Part shown: one piece after another, positions 31,235-42,230 of the stretch | Layout: the number at the start of each line of letters is the position of its first letter | How positions within the stretch are numbered: position 1 is the first letter of the stretch | DNA from: Tranquillimonas alkanivorans | GTDB lineage: Bacteria > Pseudomonadota > Alphaproteobacteria > Rhodobacterales > Rhodobacteraceae | Direction of reading: 5' to 3' | Assembly: GCF_900115595.1 (NCBI RefSeq) | Contig: NZ_FOXA01000011.1 | Coordinates: 1 to 64,000, forward strand | Length of the DNA stretch: 64,000 nucleotides | Program-made: the position numbers and the translations under genes | Notes under the pieces: model-generated | The model's input: only the letters and a program-made list of their open reading frames with translations | Databases searched by the model: none | What the model was told of the DNA's origin: nothing

Positions 31235-32464
31235 TCAGTCCTCTGTCTTGCGTTGCGTCACGATCTCGTTCGCCTGCCCCACCCAGTCGTCGCGGATGGC
31301 ACGGCCGCGGAAGCTGCCCAGCTGGTCGTCGAGCCACGCCAGTTCCTCGGCATTCAGCGCCGCAAGCTGGTCGAAATGGTAGATTCCCAGCTCGTTGAGC
31401 TGCGTCGCCACCTTCGGCCCCACGCCCCGCAGCTGTTGCAGGTCGTCTGCCTTGCCGCCGCGCGGCGCGTCCAGCGTCGCGGGCTTGGTGCGCGCGGTCG
31501 GCGCCACGCCCTCGGCGCCCCCGGCGTCGGTCCTGGGGGCGGCGGCGTCCTGCGTCGGCATGCCCTCGGACGGCTGCCCCTCGTCGGGACGGGCGCGGTC
31601 GCCGGCATGGGCTTCCTGCTTGGTGATGCCCGTCTCGTCCGCCGGCCGGTCGGCCGAGGGTTTGGGCCCTGGCGTCGGAGCCGAGGTCGGCCCTGGCATG
31701 ACACTGGGTGCCACGAGATCGTCCTGCGGCGGCACCTCGCCCTCGGCGGCGGTCTCGCCCTTGCGCCACGGCGTGATCAGCGGCACCTCGGTTCCGTCGA
31801 TGCGCTTGATCGTGTCGCCGATCCGGCGGGCCAGCGCGACCGAGGCGTTGCCTTTTTCCCGGCCCTGCTCATACTCGGCAAGGCTCGTCAGGCCGCCCGC
31901 GGGTTCCGAGGCATAGCGGCCGTTCTGAGGCCCAGGCGGCGGCACGCGGCCCGCGGCCATCTCGTCGATGATCCAGGCCAGTTTCTCCTCGGTCAGATCC
32001 TCGTAGTAATCCTTGCCGATCTGCGCCATCGGAGCGTTCGCGCAGGCGCCCAGGCATTCGACCTCTTCCCACGAGAACTTGCCGTCCGCCGACAGCTGGT
32101 GCGCCTTCGGCGCGATCTTGTCCTTACAGACGCCGATCAGGTCCTCGGCGCCGCAGATCATGCAGGACGTGGTGCCGCAGATCTGGATGTGCGCCACGCT
32201 GCCCACAGGTTGCAGCTGGAACATGAAGTAGAAGGTCGCGACCTCGAGCACCCGGATATATGCCATGTCCAGCATCCGGGCGACTTCCTCCATAGCCGGA
32301 CGGCTCAGCCAGCCCTCCTGCTCCTGCGCGCGCCACAGAAGCGGGATCACGGCGCTGGCCTGACGTCCCTCGGGATACTTGGTGATCTGCGCCTCGGCCC
32401 AGGCCTTGTTGTCTGGCGTGAAGGCGAAGCTTTCGGGCTGGTCGTGATACAGTCTGCGGAGCAT
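31235..32464 (-). CDS. nuoE: NADH-quinone oxidoreductase subunit E with a C-terminal HhH extension
   Basis: The 24 kDa homologue of complex I; the core covers residues 1-180 and carries the N1a [2Fe-2S] ligands C96, C101, C137 and C141 with the usual spacing. A Pro/Asp/Ala-rich linker of about 140 residues then leads to a C-terminal domain (about 338-400) with [17 protein letters not shown]. That domain matches helix-hairpin-helix modules of the kind seen on ribosomal-protein-like and 5'-nuclease-like folds. Total 409 residues against about 165-240 for ordinary NuoE. To my knowledge long NuoE forms occur in Rhodobacter relatives; what the tail binds is unknown. Confidence 0.95.
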   Translation of the reverse strand: MLRRLYHDQPESFAFTPDNKAWAEAQITKYPEGRQASAVIPLLWRAQEQEGWLSRPAMEEVARMLDMAYIRVLEVATFYFMFQLQPVGSVAHIQICGTTSCMICGAEDLIGVCKDKIAPKAHQLSADGKFSWEEVECLGACANAPMAQIGKDYYEDLTEEKLAWIIDEMAAGRVPPPGPQNGRYASEPAGGLTSLAEYEQGREKGNASVALARRIGDTIKRIDGTEVPLITPWRKGETAAEGEVPPQDDLVAPSVMPGPTSAPTPGPKPSADRPADETGITKQEAHAGDRARPDEGQPSEGMPTQDAAAPRTDAGGAEGVAPTARTKPATLDAPRGGKADDLQQLRGVGPKVATQLNELGIYHFDQLAALNAEELAWLDDQLGSFRGRAIRDDWVGQANEIVTQRKTED

Positions 32465-32566
32465 CGGTCGTCTTTCAGAAAGGCTTGCTGACCCTTGGAC
32501 GGGCGGCGGACGCGGCGGCGCCCCGGGCCGGAGTAGTCACACCGAACCGAAGGCGCAAGACAGAGG

Positions 32567-33778
32567 TCACCGGTCGACGCCGCCGAACACCACGTCGAGC
32601 GTCCCGATGATGGCCGACACGTCGGCCAGCTGGTGTCCGCGCGACACGTGGTCCATCGCCTGCAGGTGAAGGTAATCGGGCGAGCGCAGCTTCACCCGGT
32701 ACGGCTTGTTCGTTCCGTCGGCCACGAGGTAGACTCCGAACTCGCCCTTGGGCGCCTCGACGGCGGCATAGATCTCGCCCTCGGGGACGTGGAAGCCCTC
32801 GGTATAAAGCTTGAAGTGGTGGATCAGCGCTTCCATAGAGGTCTTCATGTCGCCGCGCTTGGGCGGGCTGATCTTGCCACGGTGGATGACGGGACCGGGC
32901 TCGTGCCGCAGCTTCTCGCAGGCTTGCTTGATGATCTTGGTCGACTCGCGCATCTCGGCCATGCGGACGAGGAAGCGGTCGTAGCAGTCGCCGTTCTTGC
33001 CCACGGGGATCTGGAAGTCGAACTCGTCGTAGCATTCGTAGGGCTGCGCACGGCGCAGGTCCCAGGCCAGCCCCGAGCCGCGCACCATGACGCCCGAGAA
33101 GCCCCAGTCCTGAATCTCCTCCTCGTTCACCACGCAGATATCGGCGTTGCGCTGCTTGAAAATCCGGTTCTCGTTCAGCAGCCCCTCGAGGTCGTCGAGC
33201 ACGTTGGGGAAATGGTCGGCCCACTCGTCGATATCGTCGATGAGCTGCGGCGTCAGGTCCTGGTGGACACCGCCGGGACGGAAATACGCGGCATGCATCC
33301 GCCCGCCCGAGGCGCGTTCGTAGAACACCATGAGCTTCTCGCGCTCTTCGAAGCCCCAAAGCGGGGGCGTCAGGGCGCCCACGTCCATGGCCTGCGTGGT
33401 GACGTTCAGAAGGTGATTCAGGATGCGCGTGATCTCTGAGTACAGCACCCGGATGATCTGTGCCCGGCGCGGCACCGGCGTGTCGGTCAGCCGCTCGATC
33501 GCCAGGCAATAGGCGTGCTCCATGCACATCGGGCTGACATAGTCGAGCCGGTCCAGATACGGCAGGTTCTGGAGGTACGTCCGGCTTTCCATCAGCTTCT
33601 CGGTCCCGCGGTGCAGCAGGCCGATATGCGGGTCGCACCGCTCGACGATCTCGCCGTCGAGCTCGAGCACCAGGCGAAGAACCCCGTGCGCCGCGGGGTG
33701 CTGCGGGCCGAAGTTGATGTTGAAGTTGCGGATCTTCTGCTCGCTCGTCAGAGCGTCGTCGAAGTTCTGTCCGTCCAT
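32567..33778 (-). CDS. nuoD: NADH-quinone oxidoreductase subunit D
   Basis: The 49 kDa homologue, related to [NiFe]-hydrogenase large subunits, forms the quinone site with NuoB. 403 residues, with [10 protein letters not shown] at 23-32 and RGTEKLME soon after. The C-terminal end [14 protein letters not shown] is the standard ending. It is followed by a 102-base gap before nuoE, in which I see no gene, and it starts two bases beyond the sulfotransferase stop. Confidence 0.97.
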   Translation of the reverse strand: MDGQNFDDALTSEQKIRNFNINFGPQHPAAHGVLRLVLELDGEIVERCDPHIGLLHRGTEKLMESRTYLQNLPYLDRLDYVSPMCMEHAYCLAIERLTDTPVPRRAQIIRVLYSEITRILNHLLNVTTQAMDVGALTPPLWGFEEREKLMVFYERASGGRMHAAYFRPGGVHQDLTPQLIDDIDEWADHFPNVLDDLEGLLNENRIFKQRNADICVVNEEEIQDWGFSGVMVRGSGLAWDLRRAQPYECYDEFDFQIPVGKNGDCYDRFLVRMAEMRESTKIIKQACEKLRHEPGPVIHRGKISPPKRGDMKTSMEALIHHFKLYTEGFHVPEGEIYAAVEAPKGEFGVYLVADGTNKPYRVKLRSPDYLHLQAMDHVSRGHQLADVSAIIGTLDVVFGGVDR

Positions 33779-33779
33779 G

Positions 33780-34652
33780 TCAGACCCTCACCATGTTCGC
33801 CTGCCATGCCTCGGGCAGGCGGCCCGCCCAGCGGGCCACGAAGTCGTATTGCGGCGCCAGCCATTCCCGCGCCTTCGCGCGCAGTCCCTCTGGCATGTCC
33901 ATCGGCGCGCCCGCGTGCACGCGGCGCGCGGCATCCGGCGCCATCGGCGCGAGGCCGAGAAAGCGGCAGAGCCGCGCCAGCCCCTCGGAAGAGAACATCT
34001 CCTCGTAAAACATCACCAGCCGCTTGGCGGGTGCCACCGCGGCACTCAACCTACCCAGCGCAGCGGCATAGTCGCCCCGCGCCTCGATCTCGGTCTCCTC
34101 GCCCCGCAGGGTGCGGCGAAGGATGTTCTTCGCACGCTGAGGGTCGAGCGGGCCGCCCCCGCGCCGCTTGGCGATCATCCGGACGTGCGACCACAGCCGC
34201 GCCACGGGGTCGCGCAGCAGGTAGACGAAGCGCACGTCGGCCGTCAGCCCCGCCATGGCCCGCAGCCGGTCCGCCGGAAGCAACGCGTAGGCCGGCGTCA
34301 AGTCGCCGATCACCCGGCGCTCGCCGCGCCCCTCGGACAGGTATCCGAGATAGGCGTCGCGGTCCTCCCCCCGCCGCAGCACATCGAGCCACGCCGCGCG
34401 ATCCGCGATCTTCCGCCTCAGCTCGGGCGCACGATCGGCCGGAGCGCCGGGAAGCCGGCCCTCGAACTGCGCCTTCATCGCCTCGGTCTGCGCGACCTCG
34501 CGGTCCAGCTCGCCCTTCTCCAGCGCATCGAAATAGTGCAGCTCCTTGATGCTGCGCAGGTGGCAATCGGGGTGCGCGGCCAGCGTCTCATACAGCCAGC
34601 TCGTGCCCGCCTTGGTCGCGCCCACGCAGAACATCAGGGTCGGCTTGCCCAT
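33780..34652 (-). CDS. Sulfotransferase domain protein inside the nuo operon
   Basis: The 290-residue product is a PAPS-dependent sulfotransferase-like protein. The 5'-phosphosulphate loop is GATKAGTSW (11-19), the E-L-HYFD segment follows at 37-42, and the 3'-phosphate motif [10 protein letters not shown] (147-156) is clear. There is no signal peptide or membrane helix. It sits between nuoC and nuoD with gaps of only one to two bases (nuoD 33778, small gene 34655), so it is transcribed and probably translated with complex I. No sulfated product is known for complex I. The substrate, which may be a lipid, sugar, small molecule or protein Tyr, cannot be read from sequence. Confidence 0.88.
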   Translation of the reverse strand: MGKPTLMFCVGATKAGTSWLYETLAAHPDCHLRSIKELHYFDALEKGELDREVAQTEAMKAQFEGRLPGAPADRAPELRRKIADRAAWLDVLRRGEDRDAYLGYLSEGRGERRVIGDLTPAYALLPADRLRAMAGLTADVRFVYLLRDPVARLWSHVRMIAKRRGGGPLDPQRAKNILRRTLRGEETEIEARGDYAAALGRLSAAVAPAKRLVMFYEEMFSSEGLARLCRFLGLAPMAPDAARRVHAGAPMDMPEGLRAKAREWLAPQYDFVARWAGRLPEAWQANMVRV

Positions 34653-34654
34653 GC

Positions 34655-34849
34655 TCACCCGCCCTGCCGGTCGCGGAACTCGTCGCGGAACGCGATGATC
34701 CACAACAGGATCAGCGCGCCCACCGGCAGGATCGCCAGCAGCGCGACGGGCGCGGGAAGGCCGTAGCGCGGCAGCAGCTTCCAGAACGGGATGACGGTCA
34801 GCGCCGCCAGCACCACGAACCAGATCAGACCGCCGCCGTAGCCCATCAT
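34655..34849 (-). CDS. Small two-helix membrane protein after nuoC
   Basis: A 64-residue product with two helices ([16 protein letters not shown] and [20 protein letters not shown]) and a charged end ([11 protein letters not shown]). Its ATG overlaps the nuoC stop codon (ATGA), so translation is coupled. The first three residues could shift to the second ATG at 34846. It ends two bases before the sulfotransferase start. Not recognised. Confidence 0.65.
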   Translation of the reverse strand: MMGYGGGLIWFVVLAALTVIPFWKLLPRYGLPAPVALLAILPVGALILLWIIAFRDEFRDRQGG

Positions 34850-35460
34850 TTGTCGGCGCCCTGCGTCGCCTTGTCGTCGCCCGGCAGGATGTAGTCGGCC
34901 CCTTCCCAGGGCGACATGAAGTCGAACTGCCGGTATTCCTGCACCAAGCGCACCGGTTCGTAGACGACGCGCTTCTGCACCTCGTCATAGCGCACCTCGG
35001 TGTAGCCCGTGGTCGGGAAATCCTTGCGCAACGGGTGCCCGCGGAAGCCATAGTCGGTGAGGATCCGCCGCAGGTCCGGGTGGCCCGAGAACAGGATGCC
35101 GAACATGTCGAAGATCTCGCGCTCGAACCAGTTCGCCGAGGAATGCACATTCACCAGCGACGGCACCATGTCCTCTTCGCGCGCGGCGAGCCGCAGGCGG
35201 ATACGCTGGTTCTGGTACATCGACAGGAAGTGGTAAACGACGTCGAACCGCGCCTCGCGCGCCGGGTGGTCGACCGCGGTGATGTCGACTAGCGTGGTGA
35301 ACTTGCAGGTCCGGTCGGACTTTAGGAACTCGACGAAGGACACCAGCGACGAGGGCGACACCTCGACCGTCAACTCGCCGCGGGCGATGTGCCACGACAG
35401 GATGCAGTCCGGACGCTTGGCCTCGATATGGGTTCCAAGCTCTCTCAGGGCTTCAGTCAT
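34846..35460 (-). CDS. nuoC: NADH-quinone oxidoreductase subunit C
   Basis: This 30 kDa homologue of the peripheral arm has 204 residues and is not fused to NuoD here. The signature [13 protein letters not shown] lies at about 110-122, followed by [12 protein letters not shown]. It sits four bases after nuoB and overlaps the small membrane-protein gene. Confidence 0.97.
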   Translation of the reverse strand: MTEALRELGTHIEAKRPDCILSWHIARGELTVEVSPSSLVSFVEFLKSDRTCKFTTLVDITAVDHPAREARFDVVYHFLSMYQNQRIRLRLAAREEDMVPSLVNVHSSANWFEREIFDMFGILFSGHPDLRRILTDYGFRGHPLRKDFPTTGYTEVRYDEVQKRVVYEPVRLVQEYRQFDFMSPWEGADYILPGDDKATQGADK

Positions 35461-35463
35461 GGC

Positions 35464-35997
35464 TTACCTCGTGATCGTGCCGGTGCGGCGGATCTTGCGC
35501 TGGAGCTGAAGCAGCCCGTAAAGCAGCGCCTCAGCGGTCGGCGGACAGCCCGGCACGTAGACGTCCACCGGAACGATCCGGTCGCAGCCACGCACCACGC
35601 TGTAGCTGTAGTGATAGTATCCCCCGCCGTTGGCGCAGGAGCCCATCGAGACGACATAGCGCGGCTCGGGCATCTGGTCGTAAACCTTGCGCAGCGCCGG
35701 GGCCATCTTGTTGGTCAGCGTGCCCGCCACGATCATCAGGTCGGACTGCCGCGGAGAGGCGCGCGGCGCCATGCCGAACCGCTCGAGGTCGTAGCGCGGC
35801 ATCGAGGTGTGCATCATCTCGACCGCGCAGCACGCCAGGCCGAACGTCATCCAGTGCAGCGACCCGGTGCGGGCCCAGTTGATGATGTCATCGGTCGAGG
35901 TCAGCAGGAAGCCCTTGTCCTGCAGCTCCTTGTTCAGGGTCTGCGTCGTGACTTCCTTGTCGGGGCCGGCATCATAGGCAGCGGTGCTCACTCCCAT
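35464..35997 (-). CDS. nuoB: NADH-quinone oxidoreductase subunit B
   Basis: The PSST homologue carries the N2 [4Fe-4S] cluster and gives electrons to quinone. The 177 residues counted from the ATG at 35997 have tandem C56-C57 (GLACCAVE) and C121 and C151 ([14 protein letters not shown]). The start is chosen because AAAGGAG lies seven bases upstream; the ATG at 36018 would add seven residues and lies within nuoA. It overlaps the nuoA end by 10 bases. Confidence 0.95.
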   Translation of the reverse strand: MGVSTAAYDAGPDKEVTTQTLNKELQDKGFLLTSTDDIINWARTGSLHWMTFGLACCAVEMMHTSMPRYDLERFGMAPRASPRQSDLMIVAGTLTNKMAPALRKVYDQMPEPRYVVSMGSCANGGGYYHYSYSVVRGCDRIVPVDVYVPGCPPTAEALLYGLLQLQRKIRRTGTITR

Positions 35998-36353
35998 TCC
36001 AGCGCTCCTTTCTTCCATTCATAGGCGAAGCCCACCGTAAGGACCGCGAGGAACGCCATCATCGACCAGAACGCCACATCGGTCATCACCGGGAACGCCA
36101 CGGCCCACGGGAACAGGAAGGCGATCTCGAGGTCGAAGATGATGAAAAGGATCGAGACGAGATAGAAGCGCACGTCGAACTTCATTCGCGCGTCATCGAA
36201 AGCGTTGAAGCCGCATTCATAGGCGCTGACCTTCTCGGGGTCGGGCGAACGCACGGCGACGATCGCGGCGGCGGCGATCAGGATCAGGCCAAGCGCGACG
36301 GCCAGGCCCAGAAAGATCAGGATGGGGAGGTACTCCAGCAGCATCTCTTCCAC
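35988..36353 (-). CDS. nuoA: NADH-quinone oxidoreductase subunit A
   Basis: The first gene of the operon encodes a three-helix membrane subunit (ND3 homologue) of 121 residues. The loop segment YECGFNAF with its conserved Cys (about residue 47) sits between the first two helices near the quinone site. It begins with GTG at 36353, supported by AAAGGAG six bases upstream; the in-frame ATG three codons later is worse placed. Confidence 0.96.
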   Translation of the reverse strand: MEEMLLEYLPILIFLGLAVALGLILIAAAAIVAVRSPDPEKVSAYECGFNAFDDARMKFDVRFYLVSILFIIFDLEIAFLFPWAVAFPVMTDVAFWSMMAFLAVLTVGFAYEWKKGALEWE

Positions 36354-36392
36354 GAGGGGCTCCTTTCACGCGGCACGCCCGCGCATGTCCAG

Positions 36393-36434
36393 TCGGTTGA
36401 GGGTTTAGACCTGCACCCCGGAAGGGTCAACCGA
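36393..36434. repeat. Inverted repeat bracketing the nuo promoter
   Basis: TCGGTTGA (36393-36400) and TCAACCGA (36427-36434) are perfect inverted copies 26 bases apart. One copy overlaps the -35 box and the other the transcription start. The geometry fits a dimeric or looping regulator, but no binding protein is known. Confidence 0.35.
36402..36430 (-). promoter_or_regulatory. Candidate nuo operon promoter
   Basis: Read on the minus strand: TTGACC (36430-36425), a 17-base spacer, then TAAACC (36407-36402). The predicted start of transcription is near 36395, about 42 bases before the nuoA GTG. It would drive the whole nuo-birA-coaX-rnj unit. Confidence 0.5.
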
Positions 36435-36587
36435 AGCTGCTGCGGATTCAGCGCGCCGCCCGGTCCCGCTTTCCCCGTATTTTCCGCACTTGCGCCCGCT
36501 GCCGGGCCGCGCCTGCGGCCAAGGTGCCGCACCCCGATCAACTGGCGGTAAGGCCGGATGCCGATCGCCGCCCTCTGCCATGCGGCC

Positions 36588-36612
36588 CGCGGATTTTCGT
36601 CGAAAATTCGCG
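36588..36612. repeat. Odd-length palindrome with ATTTTCG-T-CGAAAAT core
   Basis: Arms of 12 bases (CGCGGATTTTCG and CGAAAATTCGCG) surround a single T, with one G-T wobble. It starts 10 bases beyond the stop codon of gph on the minus strand. A related core follows moaA at 42180-42196. The 269-base gap to nuoA holds nothing else apart from the promoter region. Confidence 0.6.
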
Positions 36613-36622
36613 CATCTCGCGC

Positions 36623-37288
36623 TCAGCCGATCAGCCGCGCGACCTCGGCGGGCAGATCGTCGAAATGCGCCAGCAGCCCGTCCGGCTCGAGCTCTGCCAC
36701 CGCCTCGCCGTCGGGCCCGAAGGTGACCAGGAGGCAGGCGCAGCCGGCCGCCTGCGCCGTCTTCCGGTCCGTCACCGTGTCTCCCACCAGCACCGTGTGC
36801 GCCATGTCGCCACCAGCACGGCTCACCGCCTCGCGCAGCGGGCCGGGATCGGGCTTGCGCACCGTCAGCGTATCCGCCCCGATGAGCGAGCCGAACCACT
36901 CCCGCGCCTCCAGCCGCGCCAGCAGCGTCTCGGCCAGCCCCTCGGGCTTGTTCGTGCAGATACCGACCTTGTAGCCGTCGGCCCGCAGCCGGGCGATCGC
37001 CTCGGCCGCGCCGGGATAAAGCGTCGTCTCCACGCAGATGTTCTCGCCGTAGCTGTCCAGCAGCAGGGGATACTGCTCGTCCACGTGCCCCGCGCCGTAG
37101 TCCGCGTTCAAGCGCGAGAACCCCAGCTCAAGCATCGCCCGCCCGCCCCGGAACGCCGTGGCCTTGTCGGCCACCGGGTCGAGCAGGTCGCCATGGCCCA
37201 GCCCGCGGAAACAGGCGTTGGCCGCCGCGATCAGGTCGGCGCCGGTATCGGCGAGCGTGCCGTCGAGGTCGAAGATCACGGTGCGCAT
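36623..37288 (-). CDS. gph: Phosphoglycolate phosphatase, HAD family
   Basis: It dephosphorylates 2-phosphoglycolate made by RuBisCO oxygenation or DNA repair. The 221 residues belong to HAD subfamily IA: motif I is DLDGT (D7, D9), motif II lies within ICTNKPEG, motif III uses the conserved KPDPG Lys and motif IV is GDTVTDRKTA. It is divergent from glmU across 121 bases and upstream of the nuo operon, from which a palindrome separates it. Other small phosphate substrates are possible for this family. Confidence 0.9.
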   Translation of the reverse strand: MRTVIFDLDGTLADTGADLIAAANACFRGLGHGDLLDPVADKATAFRGGRAMLELGFSRLNADYGAGHVDEQYPLLLDSYGENICVETTLYPGAAEAIARLRADGYKVGICTNKPEGLAETLLARLEAREWFGSLIGADTLTVRKPDPGPLREAVSRAGGDMAHTVLVGDTVTDRKTAQAAGCACLLVTFGPDGEAVAELEPDGLLAHFDDLPAEVARLIG

Positions 37289-37353
37289 ATATCACTCCCG
37301 GGCGGTTGCCTGCCGGATGTAACCTGCCGAAAGGAAGTTTGATCCGCAGCCCC

Positions 37354-37381
37354 TTGTCGCACCTGAACCAAAGAGTAGAAG
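37354..37381 (+). promoter_or_regulatory. Candidate glmU-glmS promoter
   Basis: TTGTCG (37354-37359) and TAGAAG (37376-37381) are 16 bases apart. The -10 matches four of six positions. It lies in the divergent region between gph and glmU, about 22 bases before the expected leader start. Confidence 0.35.
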
Positions 37382-37409
37382 ACGGGCGAGACAACGACAC
37401 GGACAGTGA

Positions 37410-38768
37410 ATGGCGCATCACCTGATCGTCCTGGCCGCCGGCCAGGGCACCCGCATGCAATCCGACAAGCCGAAGGTTCTTCACGAGGTGGGGCATGCCC
37501 CCCTCTTCGCCCATGCCCTCGCCTCGGGCGCGGCGCTCGAGCCCGAGCGCACGGTGCTCGTCGCCGGCCACGGGGCCGAGGCGGTGCGAGGCGCGGCGGG
37601 CGATATCGATCCCGGCATCGACGTCGTGGTGCAGGAAACGCAGGAGGGCACCGCCCACGCCGTCGCGCAGGCCCGCACCGCGCTCGACGGCGCGACAGGC
37701 GATGCATTCGTGCTTTACGGCGACACGCCTTTCATCCGGCCCGAAACGCTCCAGAAGATGGCCGAGGCGCGGGCCGCCGGGCACGCGGTCGTCGTGCTGG
37801 GCTTCGAGGCCGCCGACCCCGGCCGCTACGGCCGCCTCGTGGTCGAGGGCGACGCGCTGACCCGGATCGTGGAGTTCAAGGACGCGACCGAGGCCGAACG
37901 CGCGATCACGCTGTGCAATTCCGGCGTCGTGGCCGCCGACGTCTCGGTCCTGTTCGACCTGATCGACGCGGTGGGCAACGACAATGCCAGCGGCGAGTAC
38001 TACCTCACCGACATCGTCGAGATCGCCCGCGCCCGTGGCCTGAGCGCCACCGCAGTCACCTGCGACGAGGCCGAGACGATGGGCGTGAACACCCGCGCCG
38101 ACCTTGCCGCCGCCGAGGCCGAGTTCCAGCGCCGCAAGCGCACCGAGATGCTCGACAACGGCGTGACGCTGACCGCGCCCGAGACGGTGTTCTTCGCCTT
38201 CGACACCTGGGTGGGCCGCGACGCCGTGATCGAGCCGCACGTGGTCTTCGGCCCCGACGTGACGGTCGAATCCGGCGCCACGATCCGCGCCTTCAGCCAT
38301 CTCGAGGGCTGCCATGTCGGCGGCCAGGCCGTCGTCGGCCCGTATGCCCGCCTGCGCCCCGGCGCGGAGCTGTCGAACGGCGCGAAGGTCGGCAACTTCG
38401 TCGAGATCAAGAACGCCGAGATCGGCGAGGGCGCGAAGGTCAACCACCTCAGCTATATCGGCGACGCCACCGTGGGCGAGGCCGCCAATATCGGCGCGGG
38501 CACCGTCACCTGCAATTACGACGGTGTCTTCAAGCACCGCACCGAGATCGGCGCCCGCGCCTTCATCGGCTCGGACACCATGCTGGTCGCCCCCGTGCGC
38601 GTGGGCGACGGCGCGATGACCGGCAGCGGCTCGGTCATCACCCGCGACGTGCCCGATGCCGCCCTCGGGCTGGGCCGGGCCCGGCAGGAGAACAAGGACG
38701 GCTTCGCCAGGAAGCTCTTCGAAAAGCTGACGGCCCGGAAGGCCGCGAAAAACAACGGGGCAGTGTAA
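37410..38768 (+). CDS. glmU: Bifunctional UDP-GlcNAc pyrophosphorylase / GlcN-1-P acetyltransferase
   Basis: It makes UDP-N-acetylglucosamine for peptidoglycan and lipopolysaccharide. The 452 residues have the nucleotidyltransferase domain first (LAAGQGTRMQSDKPKVLHEV, 8-27) and the C-terminal left-handed beta-helix acetyltransferase, seen as hexapeptide repeats from about 250 on (VESGATIRAF, NIGAGTVTCNYDG). Translation starts at the ATG at 37410. It is followed after three bases by glmS, the enzyme two steps earlier in the same pathway. Confidence 0.97.
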   Translation: MAHHLIVLAAGQGTRMQSDKPKVLHEVGHAPLFAHALASGAALEPERTVLVAGHGAEAVRGAAGDIDPGIDVVVQETQEGTAHAVAQARTALDGATGDAFVLYGDTPFIRPETLQKMAEARAAGHAVVVLGFEAADPGRYGRLVVEGDALTRIVEFKDATEAERAITLCNSGVVAADVSVLFDLIDAVGNDNASGEYYLTDIVEIARARGLSATAVTCDEAETMGVNTRADLAAAEAEFQRRKRTEMLDNGVTLTAPETVFFAFDTWVGRDAVIEPHVVFGPDVTVESGATIRAFSHLEGCHVGGQAVVGPYARLRPGAELSNGAKVGNFVEIKNAEIGEGAKVNHLSYIGDATVGEAANIGAGTVTCNYDGVFKHRTEIGARAFIGSDTMLVAPVRVGDGAMTGSGSVITRDVPDAALGLGRARQENKDGFARKLFEKLTARKAAKNNGAV

Positions 38769-38771
38769 GAG

Positions 38772-40592
<1,821 letters not shown>

Positions 40593-40596
40593 GCGC

Positions 40597-41079
40597 CTAC
40601 TGCGCGTAGACCACGAGCGTGGGGAGGTCGGTCAGCGGCGCCTCGAGCAGGCGAAGCGCCGCAAGCGACACCTGACTGCCCGCGGTCGCGGGGCCGTCAC
40701 GCGGAATCAGATCGACCTGCGCGCTCTTGCCCGTGGCCGGATACTCGATCCGGCCGGGCTGGCGCGCCTCCACCAGCGGCGTCCGGATCCACAGCCCCGG
40801 CTCGCCCGGATCGCCCAGCGAGGCGACGGTCTCGCCCAACCGGGTTTCTCCCCCTTGTGCAGGCGCGGCGGCGGCGGCGCGCTGTTCGGGTGTGGTCGTG
40901 TCGAACTCCTCGGCCGTCCGCGCCGCGGGCGGAGGCGGCGGCGCGACGGCAGCCGTCTGCTGCGGCGGTGGGGCGGCCATGGCGTTCGGCTCCCCGCCCT
41001 GCCCGTTCGGCCCGCTGGCACAGGCGGACAGCGCGAAAAGGATGACGAACGGGGCGGCGGCGCGCAGAATGATGCTCAT
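40597..41079 (-). CDS. Predicted lipoprotein, unknown function
   Basis: A 160-residue product. The signal peptide ends with the lipobox LSAC (Cys20). A Pro/Ala/Gln-rich linker (about 30-80) leads to a compact C-terminal domain with [19 protein letters not shown] and LPTLVVYAQ. This is not a family I can name. It is divergent from moaA and convergent with glmS. An outer-membrane or periplasmic anchor is inferred from the lipobox. Confidence 0.7.
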   Translation of the reverse strand: MSIILRAAAPFVILFALSACASGPNGQGGEPNAMAAPPPQQTAAVAPPPPPAARTAEEFDTTTPEQRAAAAAPAQGGETRLGETVASLGDPGEPGLWIRTPLVEARQPGRIEYPATGKSAQVDLIPRDGPATAGSQVSLAALRLLEAPLTDLPTLVVYAQ

Positions 41080-41164
41080 ACGCGAAAGCCTAGCTCGCGG
41101 CCTCGTGTCCGGCAACGCGACGCGGCGCTTGCGGCAAGGCTCTGCTGCAACTAGGTCTGTATAC

Positions 41165-42172
41165 ATGACGAAACCGCTCATCGACCCGTACCTGCGCCCG
41201 ATCTCGTACCTGCGAGTCTCGGTCACCGATCGCTGCGACTTTCGCTGCGTGTACTGCATGTCCGAGAACATGACCTTCCTGCCGAAGAAAGAGCTTCTGA
41301 CGCTGGAAGAGCTTGACCGCATGTGCTCGGCCTTCGTGAAGCTCGGCGTGAAGAAGCTGCGCATCACCGGCGGCGAGCCGCTGGTGCGGCGGGACATCAT
41401 GACGTTCTTCCGCTCGATGAGCCGGCACCTCGACTCCGGCGACCTGAAAGAACTGACGCTGACGACCAACGGCTCGCAGCTCGCCCGCTTCGCCGACGAT
41501 CTGTATGCCGCCGGCGTGCGCCGGGTGAACGTGTCGCTCGACACGCTGGACGAGCAGAAGTTCGCGGACATCACCCGCTGGGGCCGCCTGCCGCAGGTGC
41601 TCAAGGGCATCGATGCGGCGCAAAACGCAGGGCTGAGGGTGAAGATCAACGCGGTGGCGCTGAAGGGCTTCAACGAGGACGAGCTGTTCTCGATGACCGA
41701 ATGGTGCGCCGCGCGCGACATCGACCTCACCTGGATCGAGGTCATGCCGATGGGCGACATCGGCAACGAGGACCGCTTGGGCCAGTACTGGTCGCTGAAG
41801 GACGTGCGCGCCGCGCTCGCCGAGCGTTACACCGTCACCGACACGCCCGAACGCTCGGGCGGACCGGCCCGCTATGTCCGGCTCGAGGAGACGGGCCAGA
41901 AGATCGGCTTCATCACGCCGCTCAGCCACAATTTCTGCGAAAGCTGCAACCGCGTGCGCCTGACCTGCACCGGCGAGCTGTTCATGTGCCTGGGGCAAGA
42001 AGACAAGGCCGACCTGCGCAAGCCGCTGCGCGAGTTCCCCGGCGACGACCGCGCGCTCGAGAACGCGATCCGCGCGGCCATCGCGCTCAAGCCCAAGGGC
42101 CACGACTTCGACTATTCGCGCCAGCGCCTCGACGGACAGGTGTCGCGCCACATGAGCCACACCGGCGGCTGA
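41165..42172 (+). CDS. moaA: GTP 3',8-cyclase
   Basis: This radical SAM enzyme performs the first step of molybdopterin synthesis, turning GTP into 3',8-cyclo-GTP. The 335 residues include the SAM cluster C24-C28-C31 ([12 protein letters not shown]), the GGEP motif at 69-72 and the C-terminal [4Fe-4S] ligands C258, C261 and C275. The C-terminal double glycine (HTGG) needed with MoaC is present. The ATG at 41165 is chosen; frames upstream overlap the lipoprotein on the other strand. Confidence 0.97.
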   Translation: MTKPLIDPYLRPISYLRVSVTDRCDFRCVYCMSENMTFLPKKELLTLEELDRMCSAFVKLGVKKLRITGGEPLVRRDIMTFFRSMSRHLDSGDLKELTLTTNGSQLARFADDLYAAGVRRVNVSLDTLDEQKFADITRWGRLPQVLKGIDAAQNAGLRVKINAVALKGFNEDELFSMTEWCAARDIDLTWIEVMPMGDIGNEDRLGQYWSLKDVRAALAERYTVTDTPERSGGPARYVRLEETGQKIGFITPLSHNFCESCNRVRLTCTGELFMCLGQEDKADLRKPLREFPGDDRALENAIRAAIALKPKGHDFDYSRQRLDGQVSRHMSHTGG

Positions 42173-42179
42173 CCCACCG

Positions 42180-42196
42180 AATTTTCGACGAAAGTT
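42180..42196. repeat. ATTTTCG-A-CGAAAGT palindrome after moaA
   Basis: Eight-base arms around a single A, with one G-T wobble, start seven bases beyond the moaA stop. The core matches the palindrome after gph (36588-36612). Confidence 0.55.
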
Positions 42197-42200
42197 TGAC

Positions 42201-42229
42201 TTTGCAAATCTTCCGCGAAGACTTGCAAA
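42201..42229. terminator. AT-rich hairpin between moaA and the M20 hydrolase
   Basis: TTTGCAAATCTTC (42201-42213) and GAAGACTTGCAAA (42217-42229) pair with one mismatch around CGC. It fills the gap between two converging genes, beginning 28 bases after the moaA stop and ending two bases before the hydrolase stop. It is unusually AT-rich for this DNA. Confidence 0.6.
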
Positions 42230-42230
42230 C

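Noticed and set aside
32465-32566. A further small gene between nuoD and nuoE
   Set aside because: The 102-base gap has no start codon with a ribosome site and no open frame of useful length on the operon strand.
38769-38771. glmS ribozyme/riboswitch
   Set aside because: Only three bases separate glmU and glmS, so no structured leader fits.
41129-41157. TTGCGG / TAGGTC as a moaA promoter
   Set aside because: Spacing is 17 bases, but transcription would begin at the ATG itself and the -10 match is poor. It was left out of the features.
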